NCBI GenBank assembly: GCA_019239425.1
Contig: JAFAZX010000052.1
Coordinates: 1-33,672, forward strand
Origin: Acidobacteriota bacterium
GTDB lineage: Bacteria; Acidobacteriota; Blastocatellia; Pyrinomonadales; Pyrinomonadaceae
Direction: 5' to 3'
DNA: 33,672 nucleotides
Shown here: positions 24,523-33,672 of the stretch, in pieces
Layout of the letters: each line of letters begins with the position of its first letter
Position numbering within the stretch: position 1 is the stretch's first letter
Notes under the pieces: model-generated
Seen by the model: only the letters and a program-made list of their open reading frames with translations
The model's database searches: none
Told to the model about the DNA's origin: nothing
Position numbers and translations under genes: made by a program

Positions 24523-24798
24523 TCAGTCGTGATGGCCGCGGCGGGGGGGCTCGGGCATCGAGTCGGGGCTGCGCATCTCCTGCGGTTGCGCGCGCGACTC
24601 GTCCTTACTCCTCTGAGTAGATTTCGACGCGGAATTGCCGGAAAGTTTCTGTGCGCGGGTTTGAGCGCCGGAGGAGGAAGGGCCGTTGCCTGCCCCGAGC
24701 GAGTTGGGGTTCTGCTGCTGCTGCCGCGCGCCGGCCGCGGCCAGGCAGACGAGCGCCAGCACGAAGGCGGTCGCGACTGAAAGTTTGAGTGCTCGCAT
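24523..24798 (-). CDS. Small secreted hypothetical protein
   Basis: This 91-residue protein has a clear signal peptide (1-25, MRALKLSVATAFVLALVCLA, cleavage near AGARQ). The mature part is low-complexity: poly-Gln start, Ser/Gln/Lys-rich middle and a PEPPRRGHHD end. No fold or family is recognisable. GAGGAGA lies about nine bases before the ATG, a strong ribosome site, and this is the main reason to believe it is a gene. It starts 48 bp after the stop of the TolB-like fragment on the same strand, so it could be the last gene of that unit. Confidence 0.65.
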   Translation of the reverse strand: MRALKLSVATAFVLALVCLAAAGARQQQQNPNSLGAGNGPSSSGAQTRAQKLSGNSASKSTQRSKDESRAQPQEMRSPDSMPEPPRRGHHD

Positions 24799-24846
24799 TT
24801 GTTTCTGTCTCCTCTCGGCGGCGGCTTCTCCCGCCGCCTTCGTCGA

Positions 24847-25874
24847 TTACCAGTCGGGCTGGAAGTCGCTGCCTATGTTGTTCGTCGTGATCCGCGTCAG
24901 GCCCGTGCCGTCGGGTTTGATCGCCCATATCTGCCAGCCGTTTTCCCGCGTGCTGCTGAAGGCTATGCGCGAGCCGTCGCGCGACCAGGAGGCGTAGAAG
25001 CTGCTCACGTCGAGCGGCGTCACGCGCGTGACGCCCGTGCCGTCCGTGTTCACCAGCCAGACCCCGCCGTAGCCGCACGAGCGGATGCTGAAGAAAGCTA
25101 CCTGGCGGCCGTCGGGCGAGACCTGCGCGCCGAAGTTGGTGCCCTCGTTGGGCGTCAGGTTGACGGCCCCGCTGCCGTCTATCTGCGCCTTGTAGATGCC
25201 CAGCTCCGAGTTGCCGTCCGGGAGGTCGCGCCTGGCCGTGTAGACTATCTGCCGGGCGCGACGCCGGCCGCCGTGCCGACCGAATCGACGACGGCGACAG
25301 ACGCGTCGGCGGACTCGTAGCTCGTGGCCGCGTCCTCCGTGATGTTGACGGATGAGCCGTTGCTCAGGCGTGCGGTGACGACGAGTTGCGCCGGACGCGG
25401 CCCGAGCAGCGTGTTGATGACGAGGCCGAGCGAGCGCGGCCCGACCTCTATGGCGACGACGTTGGCGTTTGTGGGCGGCGTGCTCGTGCCGCTCTTGGGG
25501 TCGAAGCCGAGTCGCACCTCTTCGCCGTCGGAGACGCCGTCGCCGTCCGAGTCCGGGTTGTTGACGTTCAAGCCGCCCGCCACCTCGTCGCCGTTCGTAA
25601 GGCCGTCGCCGTCTTTGTCGCCGTCGGCGTCGGCGGGGTTGTTCGGGTCAGTGCCGTTACTCACCTCGTCCTCGTCGGGCATGCCGTCGTTGTCCGAGTC
25701 GGGCTTGACGATGTGATCCCCCGCGTTGCTCGTACTGTTAGGGGTGACGACGACGGAGCGGGTCTGGCCCTGAAGTTCCTTCTTCGCCGCCACGTCCTGC
25801 GAGTGAACGCCGAGCACGCCCCACGCGAGCGCTAGAAGAGGTATGGCGGCGAGGAGCGCGCGGCGGTATCTCAT
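24847..25874 (-). pseudogene. Secreted thrombospondin type 3 / Ig-like (BIG2) / TolB-like repeat protein, broken by a frameshift
   Basis: The first part (25874-25245) encodes a signal peptide, calcium-binding thrombospondin type 3 repeats (DSDNDGMPDEDE, DADGDKDGDGLTNGDE, DSDGDGVSDGEE) and a BIG2-like Ig domain ending VVDSVGTAAGVAPGR, then TAG. The next frame, entered at the same bases, continues with QIVYTARRDLPDGNSELGIY and TolB/PD40 beta-propeller repeats (VSPDGRQVAFFSI, WSRDGSRIAFSST) to a TAA at 24847. One extra base near 25250 would join them. Alternatively, the join reflects a deletion, since the Ig domain lacks its last strand and only about three propeller blades remain. The intact protein would be secreted and probably extracellular. 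No enzyme activity is implied. Confidence 0.72.
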
Positions 25875-25998
25875 GAGCTTTTTGACCTGGGGGGGGCGAG
25901 CGTTTCATTACGCAATCCTCTCGGACTCTCTTGGTGGCACCGAAGAACGTGAGACTCTGCGGGCCGGCGCGCGGCCTCAGACTACATACGAGACAGGG

Positions 25999-26685
25999 TT
26001 AATGCTTTGGCATCCTCTGCGGGCCGTGGAAACGAACGTAGGTGGTCTGATCTTCTCCGCCGAGGTTGGTTCGCGACGACCAGATTACTTTTCGGTATCC
26101 CGTTAGAGGAACGAAGCTCGACAGGACTTCCCTCACCTTCAGACTCTCAGCTTTGACATGCCCCTTTGAATAAAGGTCTCTCAGCTTCAGTTCGTCGGTG
26201 AAGACGACCGTGGGCGACGAGATGGGAATGCCCTGCTGGTTGATGCGCGCGACCAGGCCGCCCACGTCTCCTTTGTAATCTATGCTCGTGACCACTCTCT
26301 CCATCGCGTAGCCGGACAGACGCTTGAGGCGCGCGTCCACGACGTGGACGATGCGCGGCTTGTCGCCGCTGATGGAGTAGGTGAAGTTGGGTACAGTGCG
26401 GCTCAACTCTTCTAGAGTCTGTTCCAAGCTCGCGCCAGGCGTTCGCCCGGCGACCATGTAGGCCGCGAGTTGATTCGCTGCCCCTCCCACCTCGCTCGCC
26501 TCTTCCAGAGTAAAGTAGCAGCCGCATGTGTCGCCGAGTTGAGACAGATACATCTCCAGAGGTATTGAGGCTTCGGCCGGCGCGCGTGTCACCGCGCGTG
26601 CGCCGTCGGCGTGCGGCAGATAAGACAGACCGGCGAAGCAGAGCAACGCCACGGCGGATAGAATCTTTAGTTTTCTCATCGTCAT
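25999..26685 (-). CDS. Exported hypothetical protein, possibly with an STN-like fold
   Basis: This protein of about 228 residues has a signal peptide (KLKILSAVALLCFAGLSYL). Its front half reads IPLEMYLSQLGDTCGCYFTL, then AGRTPGASLEQTLEELSRTV, a pattern loosely like the short secretin/TonB N-terminal (STN) domain. A Cys-Gly-Cys pair is notable. The remainder has no family match that I can name. Its base composition is more AT-rich than its neighbours. I use the ATG at 26685 because its first bases overlap the TGA of the upstream broken gene in a 4-bp ATGA, implying coupling; an ATG four codons further upstream is possible. Functional coupling may be lost because the upstream gene is disrupted. 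Confidence 0.6.
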   Translation of the reverse strand: MTMRKLKILSAVALLCFAGLSYLPHADGARAVTRAPAEASIPLEMYLSQLGDTCGCYFTLEEASEVGGAANQLAAYMVAGRTPGASLEQTLEELSRTVPNFTYSISGDKPRIVHVVDARLKRLSGYAMERVVTSIDYKGDVGGLVARINQQGIPISSPTVVFTDELKLRDLYSKGHVKAESLKVREVLSSFVPLTGYRKVIWSSRTNLGGEDQTTYVRFHGPQRMPKH

Positions 26686-27420
26686 TTGTCCGGCCATGTG
26701 TTGGTCATCTGGTTCGGGGGCGTCAGATGTAAGTCTCGGTTGACAATCGCGATGCTCAGCGAGAAGCCGTCAACCTCAACCGGGATGAGCGCGTGCGGTA
26801 AGAGCGCCGGATACGTCGCGGGAATCGGCAGTTTCGGGTCGGTGGGCCAACTCAAAGCCCTCGGGTCGTTTGCCGCGATGACCACTGTGCTGCCGTTTCT
26901 GGGCGGGCTTGCCTCGACAAGGTTTCCCCCCGTCGTCTTGGAATGTGACCTTAACTTGGGTGGTTGTCTGCGTCTGCGAATATGCGCGCGTAGAGAAGGC
27001 CGTCGAGCCGGGCGGCATCGCGAATGTGCCGCGGAAGTTGAGCGAGGGCGAGGTGTCAATCGCCGCCGCGCTTTCGAGCATGACGCAACGTGTGCCTTGC
27101 ACCCACACGTCCGCGCTCACATGCCCGGTGCCGAACTTCACGTAGCGGCCTGCGTCGTGGTCGAAGCTCATCAGGAGGACTTCGCTGCCGGCGGCGAGGC
27201 GGTCAAGATTCGGGAAGCTGACTTCGAGCGGCGGCTCGAAGATTGCGCCCGAGGGCTAGACTGAGATGTACAGGTTCGTCGCGCGCCCCTCTTCGAGAAC
27301 CATCGGCACGCGGTCTGTCGCGATGCGCGTGACCGAAAGCCGCTTGTCCGTCACGTCGGGCGGGAAGGTGACGTGCGTGCCGGGCCATACGAGACACGTA
27401 ATATTTGCTGATAATTCAGG
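26682..27420 (-). pseudogene. Decayed gene for a secreted or surface hypothetical protein (nonsense plus frameshift)
   Basis: A continuous protein can be read on the minus strand only across two lesions. First, PGTHVTFPPDVTDKRLSVTR runs on to RATNLYISV, then TAG at 27258-27256, then PSGAIFEPPLEVSFPNLDRL and LLMSFDHDAGRYVKFGTGHV; one C-to-T change from CAG (Gln) would explain the stop. Second, a run of six G (plus-strand C6 at 26926-26931) shifts the frame after TFQDDGG; with five G it continues NLVEASPPRNGSTVVIAAND and ends TNTWPDK at 26682. The beta-rich style resembles Ig-like or carboxypeptidase-regulatory-like extracellular proteins. The 5' end is not defined: another stop is met near 27450 and no start is seen. 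Confidence 0.72.
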
Positions 27421-27557
27421 CAGTCCGCGGCCGTTAGAGCACGGTTGGTACCATCAGGTCACACCGCGGACGACACCATCGGGCAAAGTTATAGGGGTCG
27501 ATGAAGGAGGGTTTTGGCGCGGCGGTGAGGCCCTAAGCTATTAAAGGTAAAGTGATA
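27421..27557. other. Spacer between decayed gene and tRNA fragment
   Basis: No credible gene on either strand. It probably contains further degraded 5' sequence of the broken gene, since short protein-like stretches appear but are interrupted by stops. Confidence 0.35.
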
Positions 27558-27623
<66 letters not shown>

Positions 27624-28097
27624 ACACCCCCACCCCTGAGAGTACGTGGTGATACCTGCCAGTATTTCAAGCGACCGGCAGCCGTCAAAGCACACCACGT
27701 CCTATCAGGTACGGGCACGTCTCTACGCCATCTTTACGCCAAGTGCGTGACGGCCTGTCCCGCAGGTATCCACAACCGTCTCCTTCGTGAACCCTTCGGC
27801 GTAAGCGTTTGTCGCAGCAGCATGGACGTCGACAAATGGCCGCCACGCTCCCATCTCCTCCCGCGGATAGGTGTCGCGGCGACCTTGCTGCGGGGCGGTG
27901 TTCACAGAAGCGCCGGTAGGCAGGGCGTAACGGATCGGATATTTTTTGATCAACAAGGCGGGCGCTGAAGGTGCCCGCCTTGTGTTTGCCGGGGTGAGGA
28001 CAGTGAACACATTAGAACAGGCGCGAGGCCCCCAGAGCATTTCCTTATCTCGGATCGACATCGCTTAGAAGTGATACGCGGCCGGAAGCAAACCCCG
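27624..28097. other. Non-coding stretch between tRNA scar and protease promoter
   Basis: About 470 bp without a convincing gene. Frames that stay open here (a minus-strand one of 112 codons, a plus-strand one of 138) have no domain, no ribosome site and run through the tRNA scar or the hairpin at 27953-27983. No integrase sequence is visible. Confidence 0.45.
27953..27983 (+). terminator. Terminator-like 11-bp hairpin
   Basis: ACAAGGCGGGC pairs perfectly with GCCCGCCTTGT around a 9-base loop. On the plus strand it is followed by GTTTG and on the minus strand by TTGATCAAAAAA, so neither side has a strong U tract. It may be a weak terminator that insulates the protease gene, or an RNA stem. 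Confidence 0.4.
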
Positions 28098-28126
28098 TTG
28101 ACAAAGGTCGGCTCGGGCGTTAAAGT
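28098..28126 (+). promoter_or_regulatory. Sigma-70-type promoter for the M36 protease gene
   Basis: A perfect TTGACA (28098-28103) is followed after exactly 17 bp by TAAAGT (28121-28126, four of six to consensus). Transcription would start near 28133, giving a leader of about 200 nt before the ATG at 28333. Confidence 0.55.
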
Positions 28127-28332
28127 CCCAACCATTCCGACACGCAACTTGCCCGAGTAGCAGAAGAGCCCCCGCTCCCTGCCTCTCCCAAGAACACGTA
28201 GTGACTTGGCCGCGCCCCTCCGGGAGTGCCGGCTAACGGGTCTCTGCCGCGCTTTCGAACCGTCGAAACACGCGACCGCCGTCCCTTGCGCTTGCCCCGC
28301 ACGCCGACCCGCGGTCTCACAAAGGCACACGT

Positions 28333-31300
28333 ATGAATCAACAGAGATTGCTGCGCGGGTCGTTCTTCTGTCTCGTCATGGCGCTCGTCATGGCGTCTAC
28401 GCTGTTCGTCTCCTCGGCGAAGCGGAAAGTGGATCAGCGGGGGCTCCCGTCGGAACTGGACGTTCGGGTCCCAGGCGGCGTACTTAGCCGCGACGGCCGC
28501 GCCGTGCCGTCGCCGGCCGGGACGAAGGGCGTGAGTGCCGCCGCCTCTTCGCGCGCGCCCGACGCCGCGCAGGCCAAGGCGCTCGCCGCGCTCGGGCAGA
28601 CCGCGGGCGGGCGCCTGAGCGTCAGCTACAACGCTTTGACCGGGACGCCACGCCACCTGTTCGCGTCCGCGGGGTATCTCACGCCGCCGAGCGCCGCCCC
28701 CCCCGAGCGCGTTGCGCAGGAGTTCATCAAGCGATGGCAGGGCCTCTTCCGCTTCAGCGAGGGCGACGTGGAAGGCTTGCGCCTCAAGAGTCGCGCGACG
28801 CTCGCGGACATGGGGACGACCGTGCTCCTCTACGAGCAGCAGGTCGGGGGCGTGCCCGTCTACAAGGGCGAGGTGATGGTGAACGTCAACCGCGCCGGGC
28901 AGGTCATCAACGTCGGCGGCGACAGCTACCCGCAACTGCGCGTGACGAACACGGTCGCGCTCACGCCGGCCGAGGCCGTCGCGTCGGCCGCCGCCTCGCT
29001 CGGCTTCGAAGGCTTCGCGCCGCAGCAGACGGGGACGAGGCGCGTGCCGCGCAGCTTCGGCAACCTCGACCCCGAGTTCGTCGAGGCGCCGGCTTACGGC
29101 GGCGGCAACGTCTTCTCAGGTGACATCGTCGTCACGCGCGTCATCTTCCCGCTCGGGGATGAGGGGCGCGAGGCTTACAACTTCGTGCTGACGACGCCGC
29201 AGTACCGCGGCATCATGTGGAACAACGTCGTGGACGCGCAGACCGGCGAGGTCTTGCGGCGCACGTCTTTGACAGCCTTCTTCGGCGAGCCGGGCGGCGG
29301 CCCCGTCAACAGCCGCCGCGCGACCTTCCGCCCCGACGTGCAAGACCTCGTCGAGTCGCACAACTCTGCGGGCAGCGCGTCGGGAAGGGTCTTCGACGGG
29401 ATGCCGGTCACACTCTCCGGCCGCCGAACCTGCACGGGTAACCTGCCGGGCCGACCCTGCAACGGCGCGGCCGGCACGGGCGGCACGACCGGCACAGGCT
29501 ACGGCCGCTCGCCCGCGCCGGGCACCCCGCCGACTTATCAGGCGAACGAGAACGAGCTTAACCGCAACAACGGCCGCGGCTTCAAGAAGAGCCTCGTGGC
29601 GGCCCGCGTCGAGGACGCATTCGCGGACACGGGTGGCGCGCTCTTCCCGTCGCTCTTCAGCACGCCCTTCGGCCAGGTGACGCGTGGTTTCCCCGACGCG
29701 CTGCACCCGACGTCCAACTCGCGCTTCGGCTGGTTCTACCTGCCGACGGGGACGGCCGGGACCGAGATCGCTGAGTCCGACAACAACCGCGCCGCGACAC
29801 GCGCCTTCAAGTACGAGATGCCCGAAGAGGCGCGCAACCGCAACCTCGCGGCCAACTCGCCCGTGGCCGACAAGAGCCAGCCCTTCTCCGCCGACCTGAC
29901 GCCGCTCGCGTCGAGCGTCACGCTGCGCGACGGGCGCGTGCTCTCATCCGTCTTCCAGTCGCGCTACACGGAAGGCAACAACGTGATGGTCGCGGACGAC
30001 CGCGCCGACGACGACGAGACGACGAGCGGCGTCAAGGGCTATAGCGCCAACCGCCAGTTCACTGCGGGCTACTTCACCTTCGCCAACAACTACGAGTACG
30101 GCGGCGTGGACGCATTCTCGTACGTCCCCGGCACCATCACGCCGGCGACGCCGAAAGGTCAGGCGTGCCAGGTCGTCGGCCCCTGCGCGGTCTTCTACCC
30201 GACAAGCTCCGACGCGGACGTGTATCCGGACACGGTCTCGCTCTTCTACTACACGAACCTGATGCACGACTACCTCTACCAGATAGGGTTCACGGAGGCG
30301 ACCTGGAACTTCCAGCAGGACAACTTCGGACTCGGCGGCGCGGGGCAGGACGCCCTGAGCGCCAACGTGCAGGACGGCTCCGGCACGGACAACGCCAACA
30401 TGAGCACGCCGAACGACGGCTCGCCGCCGCGCATGCAGATGTACCTCTTCTCGGAGCCGGTCTTCCGCCGCGCCGACGGCGACCTCGATTTCGACGTGGT
30501 CGGGCACGAGTTCTATCACGGCGTCTCGAACCGCTCGGCGGGCAAGGGCACGGCCGACTGTCTGGGCACGCCGCTCGTCGGCGAGTCGGGCGGGCAGGGC
30601 GAGGGCTGGTCTGACTTCATCGCCACCTCAATGTCGGACGACGACTCCGAAGGCGAGTACGTGACGGGCGAGTTCGACATCGGCATCCGCCGCCTGCCCT
30701 ACACCAACTACCGCTGGTCTTACGCCTCCATCAACGGCAACGGCCTCAACCGACGCGATCAGGTGCCGCCGCCCGACACGAACCCCGGCGCTACGCCATT
30801 CGAGGTTCACGCCGTGGGCGAGGTCTTCGCCGCGATGCTTTGGGACATGCGCGAGCTGATGATCGTGAAGGACACGAACGGCGTCTTCTTCGACGGCACA
30901 CGCCGCCTCTGCACGGGCGGCCCGTGCCTGCTCACGGGCACGGAGTTCTACATCGGGCCGCGCAAGGTTCGCTCCATAGACGCGCAGCATCCGATCAACT
31001 ACCGCGCCTCCTTTAACACGACCGTGACGGGCGAGAACTTCGCCGGCGTGCCCGTGCCGCCGCAACCCGGCATCGTCCCGCCGCCCGAAATCAACAACCA
31101 GGTTCCGAACATCAAGGCCGACGAGCACATCGTCCGCCCGCGCCTGCTCGAAACAGAGATACAGACGCGCGGCGACCGCACGGGGCCGCTCGCGACGGCC
31201 GTAGCCCGCGGCGCGCGCCTCGCGGACACGCTCGTGCTGCGCGGCCTACAGCTCGGGCCGTGCAACCCTTCGATTGTCGACACGCGCAACTCCATCCTCC

Positions 31301-33672
31301 TCGCCGACGAGGAGTTGACCGGCGGCGAGAACCGCTCGATCATCTGGCGCGCCTTCGCGAGCCACGGCGTGGGGCAGAATGCTCAGTCCGCCAACGGCGC
31401 GGGCTCGACCAATCCCGTCGTCGAAGACTTCACCGTGCCCGCGACCGTCACCGCCTGCGAGACGCTCGGGCCGCTCGCGGCGCCCTCGTTCGCGCTGGCG
31501 AACAACGCCGCGAACAAGGTGACCGTCACCATCAACGGCGGCGCTCCCGTAGCGGGCGCGGCGCAGTACGTCATCTCGCGCGCGACGAAGGCCGAAGGGC
31601 CTTACGCGAAGGCCGGCGAGATTCCGGCCACGCAGACGACGTTCGAAGACAGCAACCTCCTCGCCGGCCAGACCTACTTCTACCAGGTGCGCGCCAGCCG
31701 CGACACCTCGACCGACTGCGTCTCGCTCTCCGAGACGAAGAGCGTCCTCGTCTCGAACGGCGTCAACATCGTCCCGCCGATCTTCTTCGGCGCCGACCAG
31801 GTTGTAGACCCGAAGACCGGCAACAGCCTGACGGTCAAGTGGAACGCCGCGACCACGCCGAACCTCGCGGGCGACGCCTTCGTCGTCTGCACGGACTGCG
31901 TCTATGACGTGTACCGCGTCGAGCACGTCGATCCGGGCAACGGCACCCAGGAGCCGACCTTCACGCCCTCGGACGCGAACCGCGTCGCGCAGGGCCTGAC
32001 CGTGCTGGAGTTCAACGACACGGGTCGCCAGCTCGGGCAGATTTACTACTACATCGTCCAAGCGCGGAACGCGGCCGGTAAGAAGGACACGAACGACGCC
32101 GGGAACCGGCAGGTGCGCTACCAGATCCCGACCATTAACACCTTCAAGACGTTCCAGCCTTTCCCGCTTGAGACTTATGAATCCTCTTCGGCCGACTCGC
32201 GGTTCCAGCCGCCGCTCCAGGAGTCGGGAAGCGACCCGCAGGAGGGGCAGCCCGTCTGGCAGCGCGTGACGAACGTGCCCGTCCCGGGCGGCGCCTTCTC
32301 CTCGACGATGTACGCGCCCGACTTCGACCCGGGCTCGGACGGCGCGAGCAGCGACATCACGACGGTCGTCGGCCCGCTGACCCTGAGCGCGACCTCGGTC
32401 ATGGACTTCGACCACTTCTTCTCGACCGAGGCGCGCTTCGACGGCGGCGTGCTTGAGGTCGCGAAGGGCGGCCCGAACTTCAACTCGACGCCCTTCCCCG
32501 ACAACACGACGACCTACGACCTCGGCAACTACATCGTCGAAGGGCTCTACAACGCCAAACTCGACGGCGACCTCGCGGGAACAGGGGTGCCCGGCACGGC
32601 GCTGCTCGGGCGGCGCGCCTACACGGGCATCAAGGGGCTGCACCACGTCCGCGTCGCGCTCGGCGAGTTCGCGCCCGGCGGCGACAACAACCCGGAGGGG
32701 CTGCCCATCTACCTGCGCTTCCGCATGTCCTCGGACGTGGGCACGTCGGTCGGCGCGGACTCCGGCTGGTACGTAGACAACCTCGTCATCCACGACCTCG
32801 GCGTCGCCGACGCCACGCCGACCCCGACTCCGACGCCGACGGCAACACCGACTCCGACAGCTACACCTACTCCCACGGCCACGCCGACCCCCACCACGAC
32901 TCCGACTCCGACGGCGACCCCGACGCCGACGGCAACACCGACGGCGACCCCAACGCCGAGCGCTTCGCCGACGCCCGCGCCCAATTCCTTCGTGCAGTTC
33001 AGCTCCGCGGTCTACACCGTCCCGCAGGAGGACTGCACGCAGGTTCTGGCGCAGGTCATCAGGACGGGAACTAGCAGCGGGCGCGTAACCGTCGAGGTCA
33101 CGAGCACCGACGGCACGGCGCGGCAAAAGGGCGACTACGAGTACGTCGTCGGCCGCCTCGTCTTCGAGCCGGGCGAGACGCAGAAGAGTCTGCCGCTGCT
33201 CATCAACGAGGACGGGTACGCGGAGGGGCCGGAGTCGTTCACGATCTCGCTCTCGAACCCGACCGGCGGCTCGACGCTGGGCGGAGTCTCGACGGCCACG
33301 GTTCAGATCGTGGACGACACGGGCGAAACTTCGGCCAACCCGATAGACGACTCGCGCACCTTCGTCTGCACGCACTACCACGACTTCCTCTACCGACAGA
33401 GTGACCAGACGGGCGAGGACTTCTGGACGCAGGGCATCGAGTCGTGCGGCAACGACGCCGGCTGCCGCGACGTGAAGCGGACGGACGTTTCGACCGCGTT
33501 CTTCCTGTCCATCGAGTTCCAACAGACCGGCTACTTCGTCATCCGCGCCCACAAGGCCGCGTTCGGGTCGGCGAAGAGCAACCCGCGCTACGCCGTCTTC
33601 CTGCGCGACCAGCGCCAGATCAGCAACGGCGTCATCGTCGGGCAGCCCGGCTTCCAGGCCATGCTCGACGCC
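28333..33672 (+). CDS. Fungalysin-type M36 metalloprotease, multidomain, secreted (3' end beyond window)
   Basis: The frame is open for all 1780 codons to the window edge. It has a signal sequence (about 8-28), an FTP-like propeptide (about 97-200), a PepSY-like stretch, and an M36 catalytic domain (about 400-890) with H725-E-F-Y-H729 and third zinc ligand E757 in GEGWSDF. Then come fibronectin-III-like repeats (about 1040-1275), a beta-sandwich region like immune-inhibitor-A-type domains (1277-1490), a Thr-Pro linker (1495-1551), a Calx-beta domain (about 1555-1665) and a DUF4214-like domain (from about 1677, DFLYRQSDQTGEDFWTQGIE). Fungalysins are usually near 600 residues. It should digest extracellular protein. 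AAAGG lies eight bases before the ATG. A promoter lies at 28098-28126. Confidence 0.93.
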   Translation, partial: MNQQRLLRGSFFCLVMALVMASTLFVSSAKRKVDQRGLPSELDVRVPGGVLSRDGRAVPSPAGTKGVSAAASSRAPDAAQAKALAALGQTAGGRLSVSYNALTGTPRHLFASAGYLTPPSAAPPERVAQEFIKRWQGLFRFSEGDVEGLRLKSRATLADMGTTVLLYEQQVGGVPVYKGEVMVNVNRAGQVINVGGDSYPQLRVTNTVALTPAEAVASAAASLGFEGFAPQQTGTRRVPRSFGNLDPEFVEAPAYGGGNVFSGDIVVTRVIFPLGDEGREAYNFVLTTPQYRGIMWNNVVDAQTGEVLRRTSLTAFFGEPGGGPVNSRRATFRPDVQDLVESHNSAGSASGRVFDGMPVTLSGRRTCTGNLPGRPCNGAAGTGGTTGTGYGRSPAPGTPPTYQANENELNRNNGRGFKKSLVAARVEDAFADTGGALFPSLFSTPFGQVTRGFPDALHPTSNSRFGWFYLPTGTAGTEIAESDNNRAATRAFKYEMPEEARNRNLAANSPVADKSQPFSADLTPLASSVTLRDGRVLSSVFQSRYTEGNNVMVADDRADDDETTSGVKGYSANRQFTAGYFTFANNYEYGGVDAFSYVPGTITPATPKGQACQVVGPCAVFYPTSSDADVYPDTVSLFYYTNLMHDYLYQIGFTEATWNFQQDNFGLGGAGQDALSANVQDGSGTDNANMSTPNDGSPPRMQMYLFSEPVFRRADGDLDFDVVGHEFYHGVSNRSAGKGTADCLGTPLVGESGGQGEGWSDFIATSMSDDDSEGEYVTGEFDIGIRRLPYTNYRWSYASINGNGLNRRDQVPPPDTNPGATPFEVHAVGEVFAAMLWDMRELMIVKDTNGVFFDGTRRLCTGGPCLLTGTEFYIGPRKVRSIDAQHPINYRASFNTTVTGENFAGVPVPPQPGIVPPPEINNQVPNIKADEHIVRPRLLETEIQTRGDRTGPLATAVARGARLADTLVLRGLQLGPCNPSIVDTRNSILLADEELTGGENRSIIWRAFASHGVGQNAQSANGAGSTNPVVEDFTVPATVTACETLGPLAAPSFALANNAANKVTVTINGGAPVAGAAQYVISRATKAEGPYAKAGEIPATQTTFEDSNLLAGQTYFYQVRASRDTSTDCVSLSETKSVLVSNGVNIVPPIFFGADQVVDPKTGNSLTVKWNAATTPNLAGDAFVVCTDCVYDVYRVEHVDPGNGTQEPTFTPSDANRVAQGLTVLEFNDTGRQLGQIYYYIVQARNAAGKKDTNDAGNRQVRYQIPTINTFKTFQPFPLETYESSSADSRFQPPLQESGSDPQEGQPVWQRVTNVPVPGGAFSSTMYAPDFDPGSDGASSDITTVVGPLTLSATSVMDFDHFFSTEARFDGGVLEVAKGGPNFNSTPFPDNTTTYDLGNYIVEGLYNAKLDGDLAGTGVPGTALLGRRAYTGIKGLHHVRVALGEFAPGGDNNPEGLPIYLRFRMSSDVGTSVGADSGWYVDNLVIHDLGVADATPTPTPTPTATPTPTATPTPTATPTPTTTPTPTATPTPTATPTATPTPSASPTPAPNSFVQFSSAVYTVPQEDCTQVLAQVIRTGTSSGRVTVEVTSTDGTARQKGDYEYVVGRLVFEPGETQKSLPLLINEDGYAEGPESFTISLSNPTGGSTLGGVSTATVQIVDDTGETSANPIDDSRTFVCTHYHDFLYRQSDQTGEDFWTQGIESCGNDAGCRDVKRTDVSTAFFLSIEFQQTGYFVIRAHKAAFGSAKSNPRYAVFLRDQRQISNGVIVGQPGFQAMLDA
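32815..32985 (+). repeat. Thr-Pro hexamer-type repeat (linker) inside the M36 protease gene
   Basis: About 28 tandem ACN-CCN or ACN-GCN units encode a TPTPTPTATP-style linker between the beta-sandwich region and the Calx-beta domain. Synonymous third bases vary between units, which argues that the protein composition is selected rather than a recent DNA slippage tract. The repeat also creates long false frames on the minus strand. Confidence 0.85.

Noticed and set aside
31246..33552. A 768-codon open frame on the minus strand opposite the M36 protease
   Set aside because: Its translation is Arg/Val/Glu-rich without domains, and it mirrors the codon pattern of the well-supported plus-strand protease, including the Thr-Pro repeat (read as Val-Gly runs).

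Overview
The window looks like chromosomal DNA of a high-GC Gram-negative bacterium. I would place it in Acidobacteriota, class Blastocatellia. The clues are a giant fungalysin-type (M36) protease with Thr-Pro linker, Calx-beta and DUF4214-like C-terminus, a DUF5916 outer-membrane protein, and M56/BlaI and LytS/LytR regulators. The placement is inferred from gene content only; no rRNA or other phylogenetic marker is present.

Layout. 1-4.3 kb: tail of a small membrane protein, a secreted serine beta-lactamase-fold hydrolase with TPRs, a small GNAT-like protein, a single-domain response regulator divergent from a GAF protein, and a C-terminal stub of a sulfatase. 4.4-8.2 kb: a very large hybrid sensor kinase (4 PAS, 2 GAF, HisKA, HATPase, REC). 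8.4-9.3 kb: a CDF-like cation transporter. 9.4-14.5 kb: a compact five-gene minus-strand operon (TPR protein, TPR-like protein with a terminal CXXCH, LytS-type kinase, LytTR regulator, secreted alpha/beta hydrolase). 14.8-16.75 kb: a small integron-cassette cluster without integrase (CALIN-like): a phytanoyl-CoA-dioxygenase-like cassette with a complete attC and a methyltransferase cassette whose attC is cut in half and abuts the C-terminal stub of an amidohydrolase. 16.8-21.7 kb: M28 membrane peptidase and DUF5916 barrel protein in one operon. 21.9-24.4 kb: a BlaI-type repressor and an M56 metallopeptidase fused to a penicillin-binding transpeptidase domain, under a promoter whose 17-bp spacer is almost entirely a perfect dyad. 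24.5-27.4 kb: small secreted proteins and two broken genes. 27.56-27.62 kb: the 3' half of a tRNA-Ser(CGA), probably an att scar. 28.3 kb to the end: the M36 protease, running off the window.

Themes. The window is rich in secreted or envelope hydrolases and in signal transduction. It also carries traces of recombination: two C-terminal gene stubs, two decayed genes, a cassette pair and a tRNA fragment. The most interesting items are the cassette pair (the first cassette's 5' end is exactly complementary to the inverse core of its own attC), the BlaI/M56-transpeptidase pair with its operator, and the tRNA scar. I did not find a clearly new defence or biosynthetic system.
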